Positions 9,914 through 19,123 of a stretch of 25,388 nucleotides of DNA are shown one piece after another. Under the pieces are notes generated by a model that saw nothing but the letters and a program-made list of their open reading frames with translations, was not told the DNA's origin and made no database searches. Every line of letters starts with the position of its first letter. Positions within the stretch are counted from its first letter, which is position 1. Both the position numbers and the translations under genes were made by a program. The stretch is from Flavobacteriaceae bacterium (GTDB lineage Bacteria; Bacteroidota; Bacteroidia; Flavobacteriales; Flavobacteriaceae). The stretch spans positions 1 to 25,388 of the forward strand of contig PAQB01000019.1 of NCBI GenBank assembly GCA_002709185.1, read 5' to 3'.

Positions 9914-12900
9914 TTGAGTAAAGTCAATCTCTGCCAAGCATATGAACAGTCTTTGAAACTTCAAAAACTGCAAGAGCTTATGGCCTTATCTCAAAAAAAG
10001 TCCCAATTTAAAGGTGCTGTTGGCGCAGATTTGTCATTCTCCATAGCGACAGCTTTTACAAATCAAAATCAACCCTTTTTAATCGTTTTTGAATCTAAGG
10101 AAATTGCTGCTTTTCATCTCAATGACTTGGAGTTACTATTGCCCAAAGCAACAGTTCTTTTTTATCCAGGCAGTTACCGCAGACCTTATGAAATTGAGGA
10201 GACGGACAACGCCAATGTTTTGCTACGCTCTGAAGTGCTTAACCGTATTAATTCTCAAAAAAAATCAAGTGTTATTGTGACTTATCACGAAGCACTTTTT
10301 GAAAAAGTACTGTCCAAAAAAGAGCTGAACAAAAACACTTTAAAAATAAGTGTTGGCGATATGTTGAGTCTTGATTTTGTAAACAATATGCTTTTTGAGT
10401 ACGAATTCAAGCGAGTAGATTTTGTCACTGATCCTGGGGAGTTTTCCATCCGTGGTGGCATTATAGATGTCTTTTCATTTGCCAATGATTCGCCTTATCG
10501 CATTGAGTTTTTTGGGGATGAGGTAGAAAGCATTCGTACTTTTGATATCGCTTCCCAACTTTCCATCAAACCCTGCACCAAATTTCAAATAATTCCAAAT
10601 ATTGAACATAAATCAAAGCGTGAAAATCGGATTGGATTTTTCCAGTACATTCCGAAAAATACCATTGTTTGGGCTCAAAACCTACCTGCTTTATTTCAAA
10701 CTACTGACGTTCTTTTTGAAAAAGCAAAATCAGCCTATAAATTGTTGTCTGAGTCCATTCATTACAGCGATCCCGATGCCCTTTTTTGTACTTCAGATGA
10801 TTTTAAGCAATCTCTACAGAAGTTTTCAATCTTTGAGCTGGGATCAGAGATATTTTACAACACTGGGCTAGAACACATTGTGGAAGTTAATGTAAGTCCT
10901 CAGCCTGCATTTAATAAGCAATTTAAACTTTTAATTGACGACCTCAATCAAAAACATGCTGGTGGATTTGAAAACTATATTTGTTGTGCAAATGCACAGC
11001 AAGCCCAACGCTTTCACGATATTTTTCAGGAGCATGAATCGGCAGTTCATTATAAAACTTTAGTACTTTCACTACACCAAGGCTTCGTCAATCACGACTT
11101 GAAAATTGCATGTTATACCGACCACGAAATTTTTGAGCGCTATCACAAATTCAAGCTCAAGAATGGATTTTCCAAGAAGCAGGCCATCACGTTGAGAGAA
11201 ATAAACAGTTTAGAGGTTGGGGACTATGTCACCCACATCGACCACGGTATTGGGAAGTTTGGAGGGCTTAAAAAGATTGACATTGAAGGCAAATCTCAAG
11301 AAGCCATAAAGTTATTTTATGGTGAACGCGATATTTTATATTTGAGTATTCATTCGCTGCACAAAATCACTAAGTTTAATGGGAAGGATGGCAAACCTCC
11401 CAAAATTTATAAGTTGGGGAGTAAGGCTTGGAAGACTTTAAAGCAAAAAACCAAGTCAAGGGTCAAAGCAATTGCCTTTAACTTAATAAAATTGTATGCC
11501 AAACGCAAATTGCAAAAAGGCTATCAATACCGCCCTGACAGTGCCATGCAATTGGAGTTGGAATCTTCATTTGTTTATGAAGACACCCCCGATCAAATAA
11601 CATCCACCGCCGCCATAAAAGCAGATATGGAAAGCGAACGACCCATGGACCGTTTGGTTTGTGGTGATGTTGGTTTTGGTAAAACGGAGGTGGCCATCCG
11701 TGCTGCATTTAAAGCTGTTGATAATGGAAAGCAAGTTGCCGTTTTGGTTCCAACGACCATTTTAGCCTTTCAGCATGCGAAGACTTTTGGTGAGCGCTTG
11801 AAAGCATTCCCTGTGACAGTTGGATATTTAAACCGTTTTAAAACAGCCAAACAAAAACGCGAAACGCTGGAGCAGTTAAGCACAGGCGCTTTAGATATTA
11901 TTATTGGCACCCATCAATTGGTCAACAAATCAGTGCAGTTCAAGGACTTAGGGCTACTTATTGTAGATGAAGAACAAAAATTTGGAGTGGCTGTAAAGGA
12001 CAAACTTAAAACCCTTAAAGATAATGTAGATGTTCTCACCTTAACTGCAACACCCATTCCTCGGACTTTGCAGTTCAGTCTTATGGCTGCCCGAGATTTA
12101 TCTGTTATTACTACGGCTCCACCCAATCGATATCCCATTGAAAGTCATGTAATAAGACTGAGTGAAACCATTATTAGAGATGCTATCAGTTATGAGATTC
12201 AGCGTGCTGGACAAGTCTTTTTTATTCACAATCGTATCGAAAATATTCGGGAGGTAGCTGGTATGATTCAGCGCTTGGTACCAGATGCTAAAATTGCAGT
12301 TGGTCATGGACAATTGGAGGGCAAAAAATTAGAGCAACTCATGCTTAATTTTATGGAGGGCGCGTTTGATGTCTTGGTGAGCACTACAATTGTTGAAAGT
12401 GGGCTGGATGTTCCCAACGCCAATACGATTTTTATAAACAATGCCAATAATTTTGGTCTGAGTGACTTGCATCAAATGCGCGGTCGGGTGGGGCGAAGCA
12501 ATAAAAAAGCGTTTTGTTACTTTATCACCCCGGACTATCATGCCATGACCAATGATGCCCGCAAGCGCATTTCCGCTTTGGAACAATATACCGCACTTGG
12601 CAGTGGCTTTAACATTGCAATGAAAGACCTAGAGATTAGAGGTGCTGGAGATTTATTGGGCGGGGAACAAAGTGGATTTATCAACGACATTGGATTTGAA
12701 ACCTATCAAAAAATTCTCAACGAAGCCATCGATGAACTCAAAGAAAATGAATTTGAACATTTGTTCAGTAAAGATACTGAGCCTAAAATCTATGTCAAAG
12801 AATTGACAATTGATACGGATTTTTCATTGCTTTTTCCAGATGATTATGTGAATAATATTTCGGAGCGTTTGCGTCTCTACACCAAACTCAATGGATTAAA

Positions 12901-13258
12901 AACGCCGAAGGAACTTAAAACCTATGAATTAGAGTTGGTAGATCGTTTTGGCCCATTGCCCACGGAAGTTGTGGATTTATTAGACAGCGTAAAAATGAAG
13001 TGGTTAGGCATCGCACTAGGTCTTGAGAAAATATTAATGAAGCAGCATAAGTTTGTCGGATACTTCATCACCGACCAAAATAGCTCCTTTTTTGATTCAC
13101 CACAATTTTTAAAAATTCTAAATCATGTTCAAAAGCATCCAAAGATTTGCTCATTAAAGGAGAAACAAACACGATCCGGGCTTCGTTTGTTATTGACTTT
13201 CAGTGATGTAAGCTCTGTCCAAAAAGGGCTGCAATGTTTAGAGGCCATTGTGGATTAA
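9914..13258 (+). CDS. mfd: Transcription-repair coupling factor Mfd
   Basis: Mfd is a DNA translocase that removes RNA polymerase stalled at lesions and recruits UvrA. From the TTG at 9914 the protein has 1114 residues, (M)SKVNLCQAYEQSLKLQ. The N-terminal UvrB-like region (~1-330) includes VDFVTDPGEFSIRGGIIDVF. The CarD-like RNA polymerase-interacting domain starts near 432 (LEVGDYVTHIDHGIGKF). The motor domain has Walker A GDVGFGKT (Lys590), the DEEQ box at 685-688, TATPIPRTL, VESGLDVPNANT and QMRGRVGRS. The C-terminal TRCF domain (~960-1060) binds UvrA or inhibits the motor. The frame stays open to a TTG at 9884, but that start overlaps the -7 element. The gene is monocistronic as seen here: the neighbour upstream is divergent and the one downstream convergent. 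Confidence 0.97.
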   Translation: MSKVNLCQAYEQSLKLQKLQELMALSQKKSQFKGAVGADLSFSIATAFTNQNQPFLIVFESKEIAAFHLNDLELLLPKATVLFYPGSYRRPYEIEETDNANVLLRSEVLNRINSQKKSSVIVTYHEALFEKVLSKKELNKNTLKISVGDMLSLDFVNNMLFEYEFKRVDFVTDPGEFSIRGGIIDVFSFANDSPYRIEFFGDEVESIRTFDIASQLSIKPCTKFQIIPNIEHKSKRENRIGFFQYIPKNTIVWAQNLPALFQTTDVLFEKAKSAYKLLSESIHYSDPDALFCTSDDFKQSLQKFSIFELGSEIFYNTGLEHIVEVNVSPQPAFNKQFKLLIDDLNQKHAGGFENYICCANAQQAQRFHDIFQEHESAVHYKTLVLSLHQGFVNHDLKIACYTDHEIFERYHKFKLKNGFSKKQAITLREINSLEVGDYVTHIDHGIGKFGGLKKIDIEGKSQEAIKLFYGERDILYLSIHSLHKITKFNGKDGKPPKIYKLGSKAWKTLKQKTKSRVKAIAFNLIKLYAKRKLQKGYQYRPDSAMQLELESSFVYEDTPDQITSTAAIKADMESERPMDRLVCGDVGFGKTEVAIRAAFKAVDNGKQVAVLVPTTILAFQHAKTFGERLKAFPVTVGYLNRFKTAKQKRETLEQLSTGALDIIIGTHQLVNKSVQFKDLGLLIVDEEQKFGVAVKDKLKTLKDNVDVLTLTATPIPRTLQFSLMAARDLSVITTAPPNRYPIESHVIRLSETIIRDAISYEIQRAGQVFFIHNRIENIREVAGMIQRLVPDAKIAVGHGQLEGKKLEQLMLNFMEGAFDVLVSTTIVESGLDVPNANTIFINNANNFGLSDLHQMRGRVGRSNKKAFCYFITPDYHAMTNDARKRISALEQYTALGSGFNIAMKDLEIRGAGDLLGGEQSGFINDIGFETYQKILNEAIDELKENEFEHLFSKDTEPKIYVKELTIDTDFSLLFPDDYVNNISERLRLYTKLNGLKTPKELKTYELELVDRFGPLPTEVVDLLDSVKMKWLGIALGLEKILMKQHKFVGYFITDQNSSFFDSPQFLKILNHVQKHPKICSLKEKQTRSGLRLLLTFSDVSSVQKGLQCLEAIVD

Positions 13259-13279
13259 TTTAGAAAATATTGAGATTCA

Positions 13280-13299
13280 ATCATTTCTTTAAAAATGAT
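13280..13299. terminator. Short A-T stem between convergent mfd and yraN-like gene
   Basis: ATCATTT (13280-13286) and AAATGAT (13293-13299) form a 7-pair stem that overlaps the stop codon of the minus-strand gene. It could end transcription in both directions, but the stem is short and A-T rich. Confidence 0.3.
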
Positions 13300-13648
13300 A
13301 AAATGCATTTTTGAGATGTTTTATCTCAAAGCCATTGCCGACTTTAATTAGGCTGACAATGTCAAATCGGACCTCTACGCCTAATTGATTTTCTTTAACA
13401 TAAAAATCGATGGCCTCCACAATGCGCTGCTGCTGTTGCCGTTTTAAAAATGTTTCCGGAGCTCCGAAGAATCCAGTAGATCGCGTTTTAATTTCCACTG
13501 CAATCAATAGATTATCTTTAAGCGCAATTAGATCAACCTCTGCTTTTCTGTGGCGGTAATTTTTTTCTAGAATGCGGTAATTTTTTTGCTTTAAAAACGC
13601 CGCAGCCCTAGCCTCGCCTTGGCGACCCAGTTTGTAGGAAGTATTCAT
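13289..13648 (-). CDS. YraN family (UPF0102) nuclease-like protein
   Basis: This complete 119-residue protein has the family pattern. The N-terminal LGRQGEARAAAFLKQKNY is followed by YRHRKAEVDLIA (Glu37, Asp39) and VEIKTR (Glu52, Lys54), which form a PD-(D/E)XK-like, Holliday-junction-resolvase-like core. Biochemical function of the family is poorly defined. Its start lies 12 bases after the stop of the LD-carboxypeptidase gene, so the two are very likely one transcript. It converges with mfd, leaving 30 bases between the two stops. Confidence 0.9.
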   Translation of the reverse strand: MNTSYKLGRQGEARAAAFLKQKNYRILEKNYRHRKAEVDLIALKDNLLIAVEIKTRSTGFFGAPETFLKRQQQQRIVEAIDFYVKENQLGVEVRFDIVSLIKVGNGFEIKHLKNAFYHF

Positions 13649-13660
13649 GTTTAGTAGGTT

Positions 13661-14674
13661 TTAAAAGCGTATTACAGTTTCAGATTTGGTAACATTAAGA
13701 TCAATGGACCGCCCAAAAATTAAAGCACGATTTTCAGGCTTATGACCAGCAGGAATTCCAAAAGCAATCGGGAAGTCATAGGGGTCCAAAACATTTAGGA
13801 TTAATTCTTCTATGCCAGTTCCCCAAGCCGGTGAATTGGCTTTAATATCCATCATGTCGCCCACAATAATCCCATTACAATGGTCAAAATAACCGGCGCG
13901 TTTGAGACTTTGCAACATGCGGTCAATGTGGTATTTATATTCTCCAATTTCTTCAATGAATAAAATTTTATTGCGCGTATCTAATTGCGATGCACTTCCA
14001 AGTTGTGCTGTCAAAAGCGTGAGGTTGCCACCCGTCAAAACGCCTTTGGCACCCCCTGGTCTATTGAATCTATTTGGTTTTATTCTGTGTTTAGCTAAAG
14101 CCCCAAATAGACCAGCTTTTAGGGATTTCAATGAAGTTTCAATGGCCTTGGCGTCTTCTTCCATATTAACGGGCATCATGGCGTGAAGCGTTTCATATCC
14201 CAAATTGTGAAGCTGATTGTGTAGGGCGGTAACGTCGGAGTAACCAACCAACCATTTAGGATTTTTCTTAAAGGCTTCAAAATTCAATTCATCCATAATT
14301 CGCATGCTGCCATAGCCACCGCGGGCACACCAAATTGCTTTAACATTGGGTGTGTCTAAGGCCCACTGTAGGTCTTTGAGCCTTTGCGTATCAGTGCCGG
14401 CGAAATGATGATTTTCAGAAAACAAATGTGGACCTAAAACCGGAACCAGCCCCCAGCTTTTTAAAAGGATTCGGGCGGCTTCAATAGTTTTTTTTCTGCT
14501 CTTTAAAATCCCTGCGGGTGCTACAATGGCAATTGTGTCTCCAACTTGAAGTATCGCTGGGCGAATGTATTTTTTTGACGCCATAGTTTGAGGAGTTTTA
14601 AAAGTAATTTTTGAAGATTTACTATACGAACAACTCATGAAAAGCAGCACGTAAAATAAAGATTTAAAATGCAT
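13661..14674 (-). CDS. S66 family LD-carboxypeptidase (LdcA/MccF-like) with lipoprotein-like N-terminus
   Basis: This 337-residue protein carries the S66 serine-peptidase signature. The N-terminal domain has GDTIAIVAPAG and CARGGYGSMRIMDEL. The nucleophile Ser146 sits in GYSD. The C-terminal domain supplies Glu in FIEEIGEYKYHIDRML (~239-254) and His311 in GIPAGH. LdcA enzymes cut the terminal D-alanine of tetrapeptides during murein recycling, usually in the cytoplasm; MccF relatives cleave microcin C. The N-terminus MHFKSLFYVLLFMSC looks like a lipoprotein signal with Cys15, suggesting an envelope location. A shorter start at M31 (14584) would remove it and give a normal cytoplasmic form, so location depends on the start. 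The gene leads an operon with the yraN-like gene and is divergent from metG. Confidence 0.92.
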   Translation of the reverse strand: MHFKSLFYVLLFMSCSYSKSSKITFKTPQTMASKKYIRPAILQVGDTIAIVAPAGILKSRKKTIEAARILLKSWGLVPVLGPHLFSENHHFAGTDTQRLKDLQWALDTPNVKAIWCARGGYGSMRIMDELNFEAFKKNPKWLVGYSDVTALHNQLHNLGYETLHAMMPVNMEEDAKAIETSLKSLKAGLFGALAKHRIKPNRFNRPGGAKGVLTGGNLTLLTAQLGSASQLDTRNKILFIEEIGEYKYHIDRMLQSLKRAGYFDHCNGIIVGDMMDIKANSPAWGTGIEELILNVLDPYDFPIAFGIPAGHKPENRALIFGRSIDLNVTKSETVIRF

Positions 14675-14741
14675 TTCAAAGGGCTTTATGTAAAGATATA
14701 AAATTCTCTTGGGTTCTGTTCAGATTGCTGCTTTATTTGTG

Positions 14742-14749
14742 TATTTTTG
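14742..14749 (+). promoter_or_regulatory. Candidate -7 element of metG
   Basis: TATTTTTG fits TAnnTTTG and lies 17 bases before the metG ATG, implying a very short leader. The nearest upstream TTG (14725-14727) is too close for standard spacing. Confidence 0.35.
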
Positions 14750-14766
14750 TTATTACAATCTGAAAA

Positions 14767-16818
14767 ATGTCAAAACGTTACACACTCACGGCCGCTTTAC
14801 CCTACACCAATGGTCCTATTCATATCGGCCATTTAGCTGGGGTTTACATCCCCGCGGATATTTATGCGCGCTACCTGCGATTGCAGGGATGTGATGTGGC
14901 CTTTATATGTGGTAGTGATGAGCATGGTGTACCCATCACCCTAAAAGCTAAAAAAGAGGGGATAAGCCCGCAAGATGTAGTCGACCGCTATCACAAGATT
15001 ATCAAAGACTCATTCAATGAATTTGGAATCTCGTTTGATAATTATTCAAGAACTTCAGCAGCAATTCACCACGAAACGGCTTCTAATTTTTTTAAAAAAC
15101 TTCATGAAAAAGAGGCTTTTGTTGAAGAAACTTCAAATCAGTTATTCGATGCAGATGCTCAGCAGTTTTTAGCCGATCGGTTTGTAATTGGAACCTGTCC
15201 AAAATGTGGGAATACGGAAAGCTATGGCGATCAGTGTGAAGCTTGTGGAACCAGTCATAATGCTACGGATTTAATTGACCCAAAGTCAGCCATTTCAGGT
15301 AAAACTCCTGAGTTGAAATCTACCAAACATTGGTATTTGCCTCTTGATCAACACCAGGAATTTTTAAAAAATTGGATTGGAAATGAGCACAAAGATGACT
15401 GGAAGCCTAATGTGTATGGACAATGCCTCTCTTGGATCAATGATGGATTACGGCCTCGTGCTGTAACCCGAGATTTAGACTGGGGAATTCCCGTTCCTGT
15501 CAAAGGGGCTGAGGGTAAAGTCTTGTATGTATGGTTTGATGCTCCAATAGGTTATATTTCATCAACCAAAGAATGGGCACTTTCCCAAGGAAAAGACTGG
15601 GAACCCTACTGGAAGGCTAAAGATACTACCTTATTGCATTTCATAGGAAAAGACAATATCGTGTTTCATTGTATTATTTTTCCAGCGATGCTTAAAGCTG
15701 AGGGCAGTTATATATTACCTCAGAATGTGCCTGCAAATGAATTTTTGAACCTTGAAGGGAAAAAACTATCCACCTCAAAAAACTGGGCCGTTTGGCTGCC
15801 AGAATACCTTAAAGACTTTCCCGAGCAGCAGGACGTACTTCGTTATGTGCTCACAGCGACAGCTCCAGAAACCAAAGACAATGATTTTACTTGGAAGGAT
15901 TTCCAGTCGCGAAACAATAATGAGTTGGTTGCTATTTATGGGAACTTTATCAATCGTGTTTTGGTGCTTACGCACAAATATTATGAAGGCAAAGTCCCTG
16001 AGCCAGTAGATTTGATTGGCGAGGATACTGCTGTTTTAGAAATGCTTCAAAATACACCAAAATCATTACAATCATCTCTAGATCGCTTCCGCTTCCGTGA
16101 GGCCAGTCAAATTTTGATGAATTTGGCTCGTACTGGAAATAAATATTTGGCCGATCAGGAGCCTTGGAAAGTCATTAAATCCGATCCGAAGCGAGTTCAA
16201 ACCATTATGAATACTGCCTTACATATTGCTGCTGGGCTTGCAGTGTTGTCTGAACCCTTTTTACCCTTTACAGCTAAAAAATTACAGGGCATGCTGAAGT
16301 TTAACACGAAGCCCTCTTGGGAAGCGATTGAAGAGGGGCAAACTCTTCTAGTGGCGCAACATTGCATTGGAAAAGCCAATTTGTTGTTCACCAAAATTGA
16401 AGATATTCAAATTGAAGCGCAGCTTCAAAAACTAAAGGATAGCAAGGCAGAAAATAACAAGGAGCTTAATGTTGAAGCTCAAAAGCCAAATATCCCATTT
16501 AAAGATTTTTCTAAAATGGATCTTCGTGTTGGGACTGTTGTCGCAGCTGAAAAAATGCCTAAAACCAAAAAGTTATTGGTTTTAAAAGTAGACATTGGAG
16601 ATGAGGTTCGTACCATTGTTTCTGGAATTGCAATGGATTACGCGGCAAGTGAAGTCTTAGGCCAAAAGGTTACAGTTCTCTGTAATTTAAAGCCACGTAT
16701 ATTACGAGGTATTGAAAGCCAAGGGATGATTTTGATGGGAAAATCAGCAAATGGAGCCCTGATCTTCATAGAGCCGGATTCTAGTCTTGAAACCATATCA
16801 GGATTGAATATCAGTTAA
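14767..16818 (+). CDS. metG: Methionyl-tRNA synthetase with C-terminal tRNA-binding domain
   Basis: This 683-residue protein charges tRNA-Met with methionine in the cytoplasm. The class I HIGH motif is HIGH at residues 19-22 ([10 protein letters not shown]). A zinc knuckle follows with Cys144, Cys147, Cys157 and Cys160. The KMSKS-like loop is KLSTSK at 333-338. The anticodon-binding helical domain covers ~385-540. A Trbp111/EMAPII-type OB domain (~577-683, [15 protein letters not shown]) closes the protein and normally promotes dimerisation and tRNA binding. The linker before it is charged and low in complexity. The ATG at 14767 gives the expected N-terminus [19 protein letters not shown]. 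The gene stands alone, with 924 non-coding bases after it. Confidence 0.97.
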   Translation: MSKRYTLTAALPYTNGPIHIGHLAGVYIPADIYARYLRLQGCDVAFICGSDEHGVPITLKAKKEGISPQDVVDRYHKIIKDSFNEFGISFDNYSRTSAAIHHETASNFFKKLHEKEAFVEETSNQLFDADAQQFLADRFVIGTCPKCGNTESYGDQCEACGTSHNATDLIDPKSAISGKTPELKSTKHWYLPLDQHQEFLKNWIGNEHKDDWKPNVYGQCLSWINDGLRPRAVTRDLDWGIPVPVKGAEGKVLYVWFDAPIGYISSTKEWALSQGKDWEPYWKAKDTTLLHFIGKDNIVFHCIIFPAMLKAEGSYILPQNVPANEFLNLEGKKLSTSKNWAVWLPEYLKDFPEQQDVLRYVLTATAPETKDNDFTWKDFQSRNNNELVAIYGNFINRVLVLTHKYYEGKVPEPVDLIGEDTAVLEMLQNTPKSLQSSLDRFRFREASQILMNLARTGNKYLADQEPWKVIKSDPKRVQTIMNTALHIAAGLAVLSEPFLPFTAKKLQGMLKFNTKPSWEAIEEGQTLLVAQHCIGKANLLFTKIEDIQIEAQLQKLKDSKAENNKELNVEAQKPNIPFKDFSKMDLRVGTVVAAEKMPKTKKLLVLKVDIGDEVRTIVSGIAMDYAASEVLGQKVTVLCNLKPRILRGIESQGMILMGKSANGALIFIEPDSSLETISGLNIS

Positions 16819-16902
16819 AGATTTTTTAGGCAGAAAAAAATTTTACTAAGTTTTAATTTTGTAATCAGAGCCTTCACTTATTCCTGAGTAACTATCATTT
16901 CT

Positions 16903-16975
16903 CCCGTTTATGACATCAATTTGCCCGTTTATTACACGAAATCCTTGGCAGGTTACATGGTACTTGTGTTTTTTG
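16903..16975 (+). promoter_or_regulatory. Tandem CCCGTTTATKACA repeats followed by a promoter-like element (array A)
   Basis: CCCGTTTATGACA (16903-16915) and CCCGTTTATTACA (16924-16936) repeat with a 21-base period; a degenerate third copy may precede them near 16883. A TTG (16945-16947) follows, and 20 bases further on lies GTTTTTTG (16968-16975), a poor -7 match. The CCGTTTAT core fits the LytTR-family half-site pattern (recalled as [TA][AC][CA]GTTN[AG][TG]) except at its first base, and the 12-base gap between 9-mers is typical. What it would drive is unclear: no gene starts within 750 bases downstream on this strand. Confidence 0.5.
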
Positions 16976-17121
16976 ATAGTTTGTTTTTCCTTTGACTAAA
17001 ATTCACAAACAGTTTTAGTGTTTTCGATAGAGTGTAAGATAGACCAATTAAATAAGTCGCATACAATTTTATGTCCCCATTTTTTTTATGGCAATTAAAA
17101 AACAATGCAGATAAAAGGCAT

Positions 17122-17376
17122 TTATAAATTAGAATAAAACGCTGGGTTTTTAAAGATTTTGCTTATCTCTCTTAACGGTCCTTTCGGGGATATATGCTGT
17201 TGAAATATAAATTCTCTTGCCAGCACAATATACCGTGTGGCATCAGGGTTCGGGACAAGACCAGGTACCGTAGGCAAGAGAATACATGAGAACCGCTGCT
17301 GAACTTTGGATAGGTTTAGGACTAACCCTAAACTTTTATTGAGAGCTTCAAAGGCGGTTCGATATGTCACGTCCAA
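17122..17376. other. Unrecognised GC-richer block with strong inverted repeats, upstream of amt1
   Basis: The stretch from about 17135 to 17370 is visibly richer in G and C than the flanking non-coding DNA. ATTCTCTTGCC (17211-17221) pairs perfectly with GGCAAGAGAAT (17273-17283). Inside it, GCCA-CAC can pair with GTG-TGGC around a bulged G. An 84-codon minus-strand frame spans it (17376-17122, starting MDVTYRTAFEALNK), and the plus strand is also nearly open. I do not recognise the translation in either direction. It could be a structured RNA, a decayed gene or a dispersed repeat element; the sequence alone does not decide. Confidence 0.4.
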
Positions 17377-17742
17377 TCATCTACTAGTTCAATCCATTGA
17401 TTAATTTAAGAAGCTACATTAAATGAAATAAGATCTGTAGCCTAGTCATTATTTTTCAGAATTTTAACTGTATGTAATGAGTTTACCCCCTTCACTTATG
17501 TTTGTATTTTTCTGATTTTTAAATCAATGTACTGGGCCTTCTTTTTTGGATTTATAAAAAAACATATTTTATTTTATATAGCCCCTAAAATAATGGGGTT
17601 AAAATTATTAATTAAATAAAAATTATAAAAAATACCCTTTAAATTCACGGGTATTTGATGTAAAAATATATTTTTGGAACTTCTATTAACCAAAAAAAGT
17701 GCTTTAACTTTAACGTCACTTTTATAAAATAATTAAATTACT
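17377..17742 (+). promoter_or_regulatory. A-T rich upstream region and leader of amt1
   Basis: No gene is visible here. Three stem-loops can form: TAGCCCC/GGGGTTA (17579-17601), AAATACCC/GGGTATTT (17630-17656) and AAAAGTG/CACTTTT (17695-17723). TATTTTTG at 17669-17676 matches the -7 consensus TAnnTTTG and would give a leader of about 60 bases holding the third hairpin. I see no -33 TTG at normal spacing and no clear sigma-54 GG-N10-GC pair. Confidence 0.4.
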
Positions 17743-19026
17743 ATGATCAATTCATTATTTACAAATCTCCCCCTTCTAATCCAAGATACCGCTTCTGTCG
17801 AAGGCGACATGGGAATGTTATGGATGCTTTTATCTGGTATCCTAGTATTCTTTATGCAGGCTGGATTTACCTTGGTTGAATCCGGTATGACTGCATCTAA
17901 AAATGCAGTCAATATTGCCATGAAAAATATGCTTGATATTTGTGTTGGTACAATCACTTATTGGCTTGTCGGTTACTCATTAATGTATGGTGAAACTTCA
18001 AACGGTTGGTTTTTCTGGTCTGGACTTTTTCAAGGTGATGGTGCAGATTTGTTTTTTCAAACCATGTTTGCAGCCACTGCCGCTACAATTGTTTCCGGAG
18101 CAATTGCAGGTCGTACAAAATTTTCAACATACGCAATCTTTACTGTTGTAATGACTGCAATCATATATCCAATTGCTGGTGGTTGGGAATGGAATGGTGG
18201 TTGGTTGAATAATACCGATGATTACTTTTTTAACGCTGAATTCATTGATTTCGCCGGTTCTTCTATTGTCCATGGTGTAGGTGGTTTTGCTGCATTAGTA
18301 GCTGCTTATATGGTAGGTCCTCGTATTGGTAAATATGTTGATGGAAAAGTAGTTCCTATTCCTGGTCACAATTTAACTTTAGCCACACTTGGTGTATTTA
18401 TTCTTTGGTTGGGTTGGTTTGGATTTAATGGAGGTTCTCAATTAGCATGGGGAGGAGACGATGCCATTGGTGCATCAGCTGTTGTTGTAAGTACAAATAT
18501 AGCTGCTGCTGCGGGTGCTCTAGGTGCCTTATTTACAACATGGATATACCTCGGTAAGCCAAATTTGTCACACACATTGAATGGTGCATTGGCTGGATTA
18601 GTCAGTATAACTGCAGGTTGTGGAAATATGACTGAGTTTGGAGCTATGATGGCTGGTTTAATTGGTGGTATAATCGTTGTTTTTTCAATTGAATTTGTTG
18701 AGAAAAAACTTAAAATTGATGATGCCATTGGTGCATTTTCTGTACATGGCGTCGCTGGTTTTTGGGGTACTATTGTGATAGGCCTCTGGGGTGTTGATGC
18801 TGATGGAGCCATAGGTATTTTCAATGGAGCTGGTGCTGATCAATTTGTGGTTCAATTAACAGGTGCAGTTTCATATGCATTATGGGCTGTTCTTCTTTCT
18901 TTTGTAGTTTTTGCAATTTTGAAAGCAACTATGGGCTTAAGAGTCAGTGAAGAAGAAGAGTTAGAAGGCCTAAGTATGTCTGAACATGGAGATTTACCAT
19001 ATGCTGGTAAAAGAATAAGAGAATAA
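17743..19026 (+). CDS. amt: Ammonium transporter (Amt family), first copy
   Basis: This 427-residue inner-membrane protein has about eleven membrane segments and imports ammonium. The twin pore histidines are His177 (FAGSSIVHGVGG) and His335 (FSVHGVAGFWG). The conserved Asp169 precedes the first one, and GWFGFNGGS is present at 224-232. The cytoplasmic tail LRVSEEEELEGL...EHGDLPY is the conserved Amt C-terminus that carries regulatory signals and contacts P-II. The N-terminus MINSLFTNLPLLIQDTASVEG is short and probably periplasmic. The ATG at 17743 is the only fitting start. A strong terminator 55 bases after the stop separates it from P-II and amt2. Codons are unusually rich in GGT, which suggests strong expression. 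Confidence 0.95.
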   Translation: MINSLFTNLPLLIQDTASVEGDMGMLWMLLSGILVFFMQAGFTLVESGMTASKNAVNIAMKNMLDICVGTITYWLVGYSLMYGETSNGWFFWSGLFQGDGADLFFQTMFAATAATIVSGAIAGRTKFSTYAIFTVVMTAIIYPIAGGWEWNGGWLNNTDDYFFNAEFIDFAGSSIVHGVGGFAALVAAYMVGPRIGKYVDGKVVPIPGHNLTLATLGVFILWLGWFGFNGGSQLAWGGDDAIGASAVVVSTNIAAAAGALGALFTTWIYLGKPNLSHTLNGALAGLVSITAGCGNMTEFGAMMAGLIGGIIVVFSIEFVEKKLKIDDAIGAFSVHGVAGFWGTIVIGLWGVDADGAIGIFNGAGADQFVVQLTGAVSYALWAVLLSFVVFAILKATMGLRVSEEEELEGLSMSEHGDLPYAGKRIRE

Positions 19027-19080
19027 ATTAACCCTAATTTTATGAATATTTTTTTTTAGTTTTGATTAAATATCAAATTC

Positions 19081-19113
19081 AAAAGCCTTAGTTTAATCCT
19101 AAGGCTTTTTTTT
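19081..19113 (+). terminator. Intrinsic terminator of amt1
   Basis: AAAAGCCTTAG (19081-19091) pairs perfectly with CTAAGGCTTTT (19099-19109) around a 7-base loop, followed by a T-run to 19113. It separates amt1 from the P-II gene. Confidence 0.9.
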
Positions 19114-19123
19114 GTTTTATAAT

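Noticed and set aside
16819..16856. Terminator after metG
   Set aside because: Only an ATTTTTT/AAAAAAT pairing is visible, with no G-C core; too weak to call.
17122..17376. 84-codon minus-strand frame as a real gene
   Set aside because: No recognisable motif, both strands nearly open, and composition suggests a structured or repetitive element; kept as an unclassified block instead.
18438..18824. 128-codon minus-strand frame rich in Pro, Ala and Thr
   Set aside because: It is the antisense of glycine/alanine/isoleucine-rich membrane segments of amt1; the same effect gives 20247-20606 opposite amt2.
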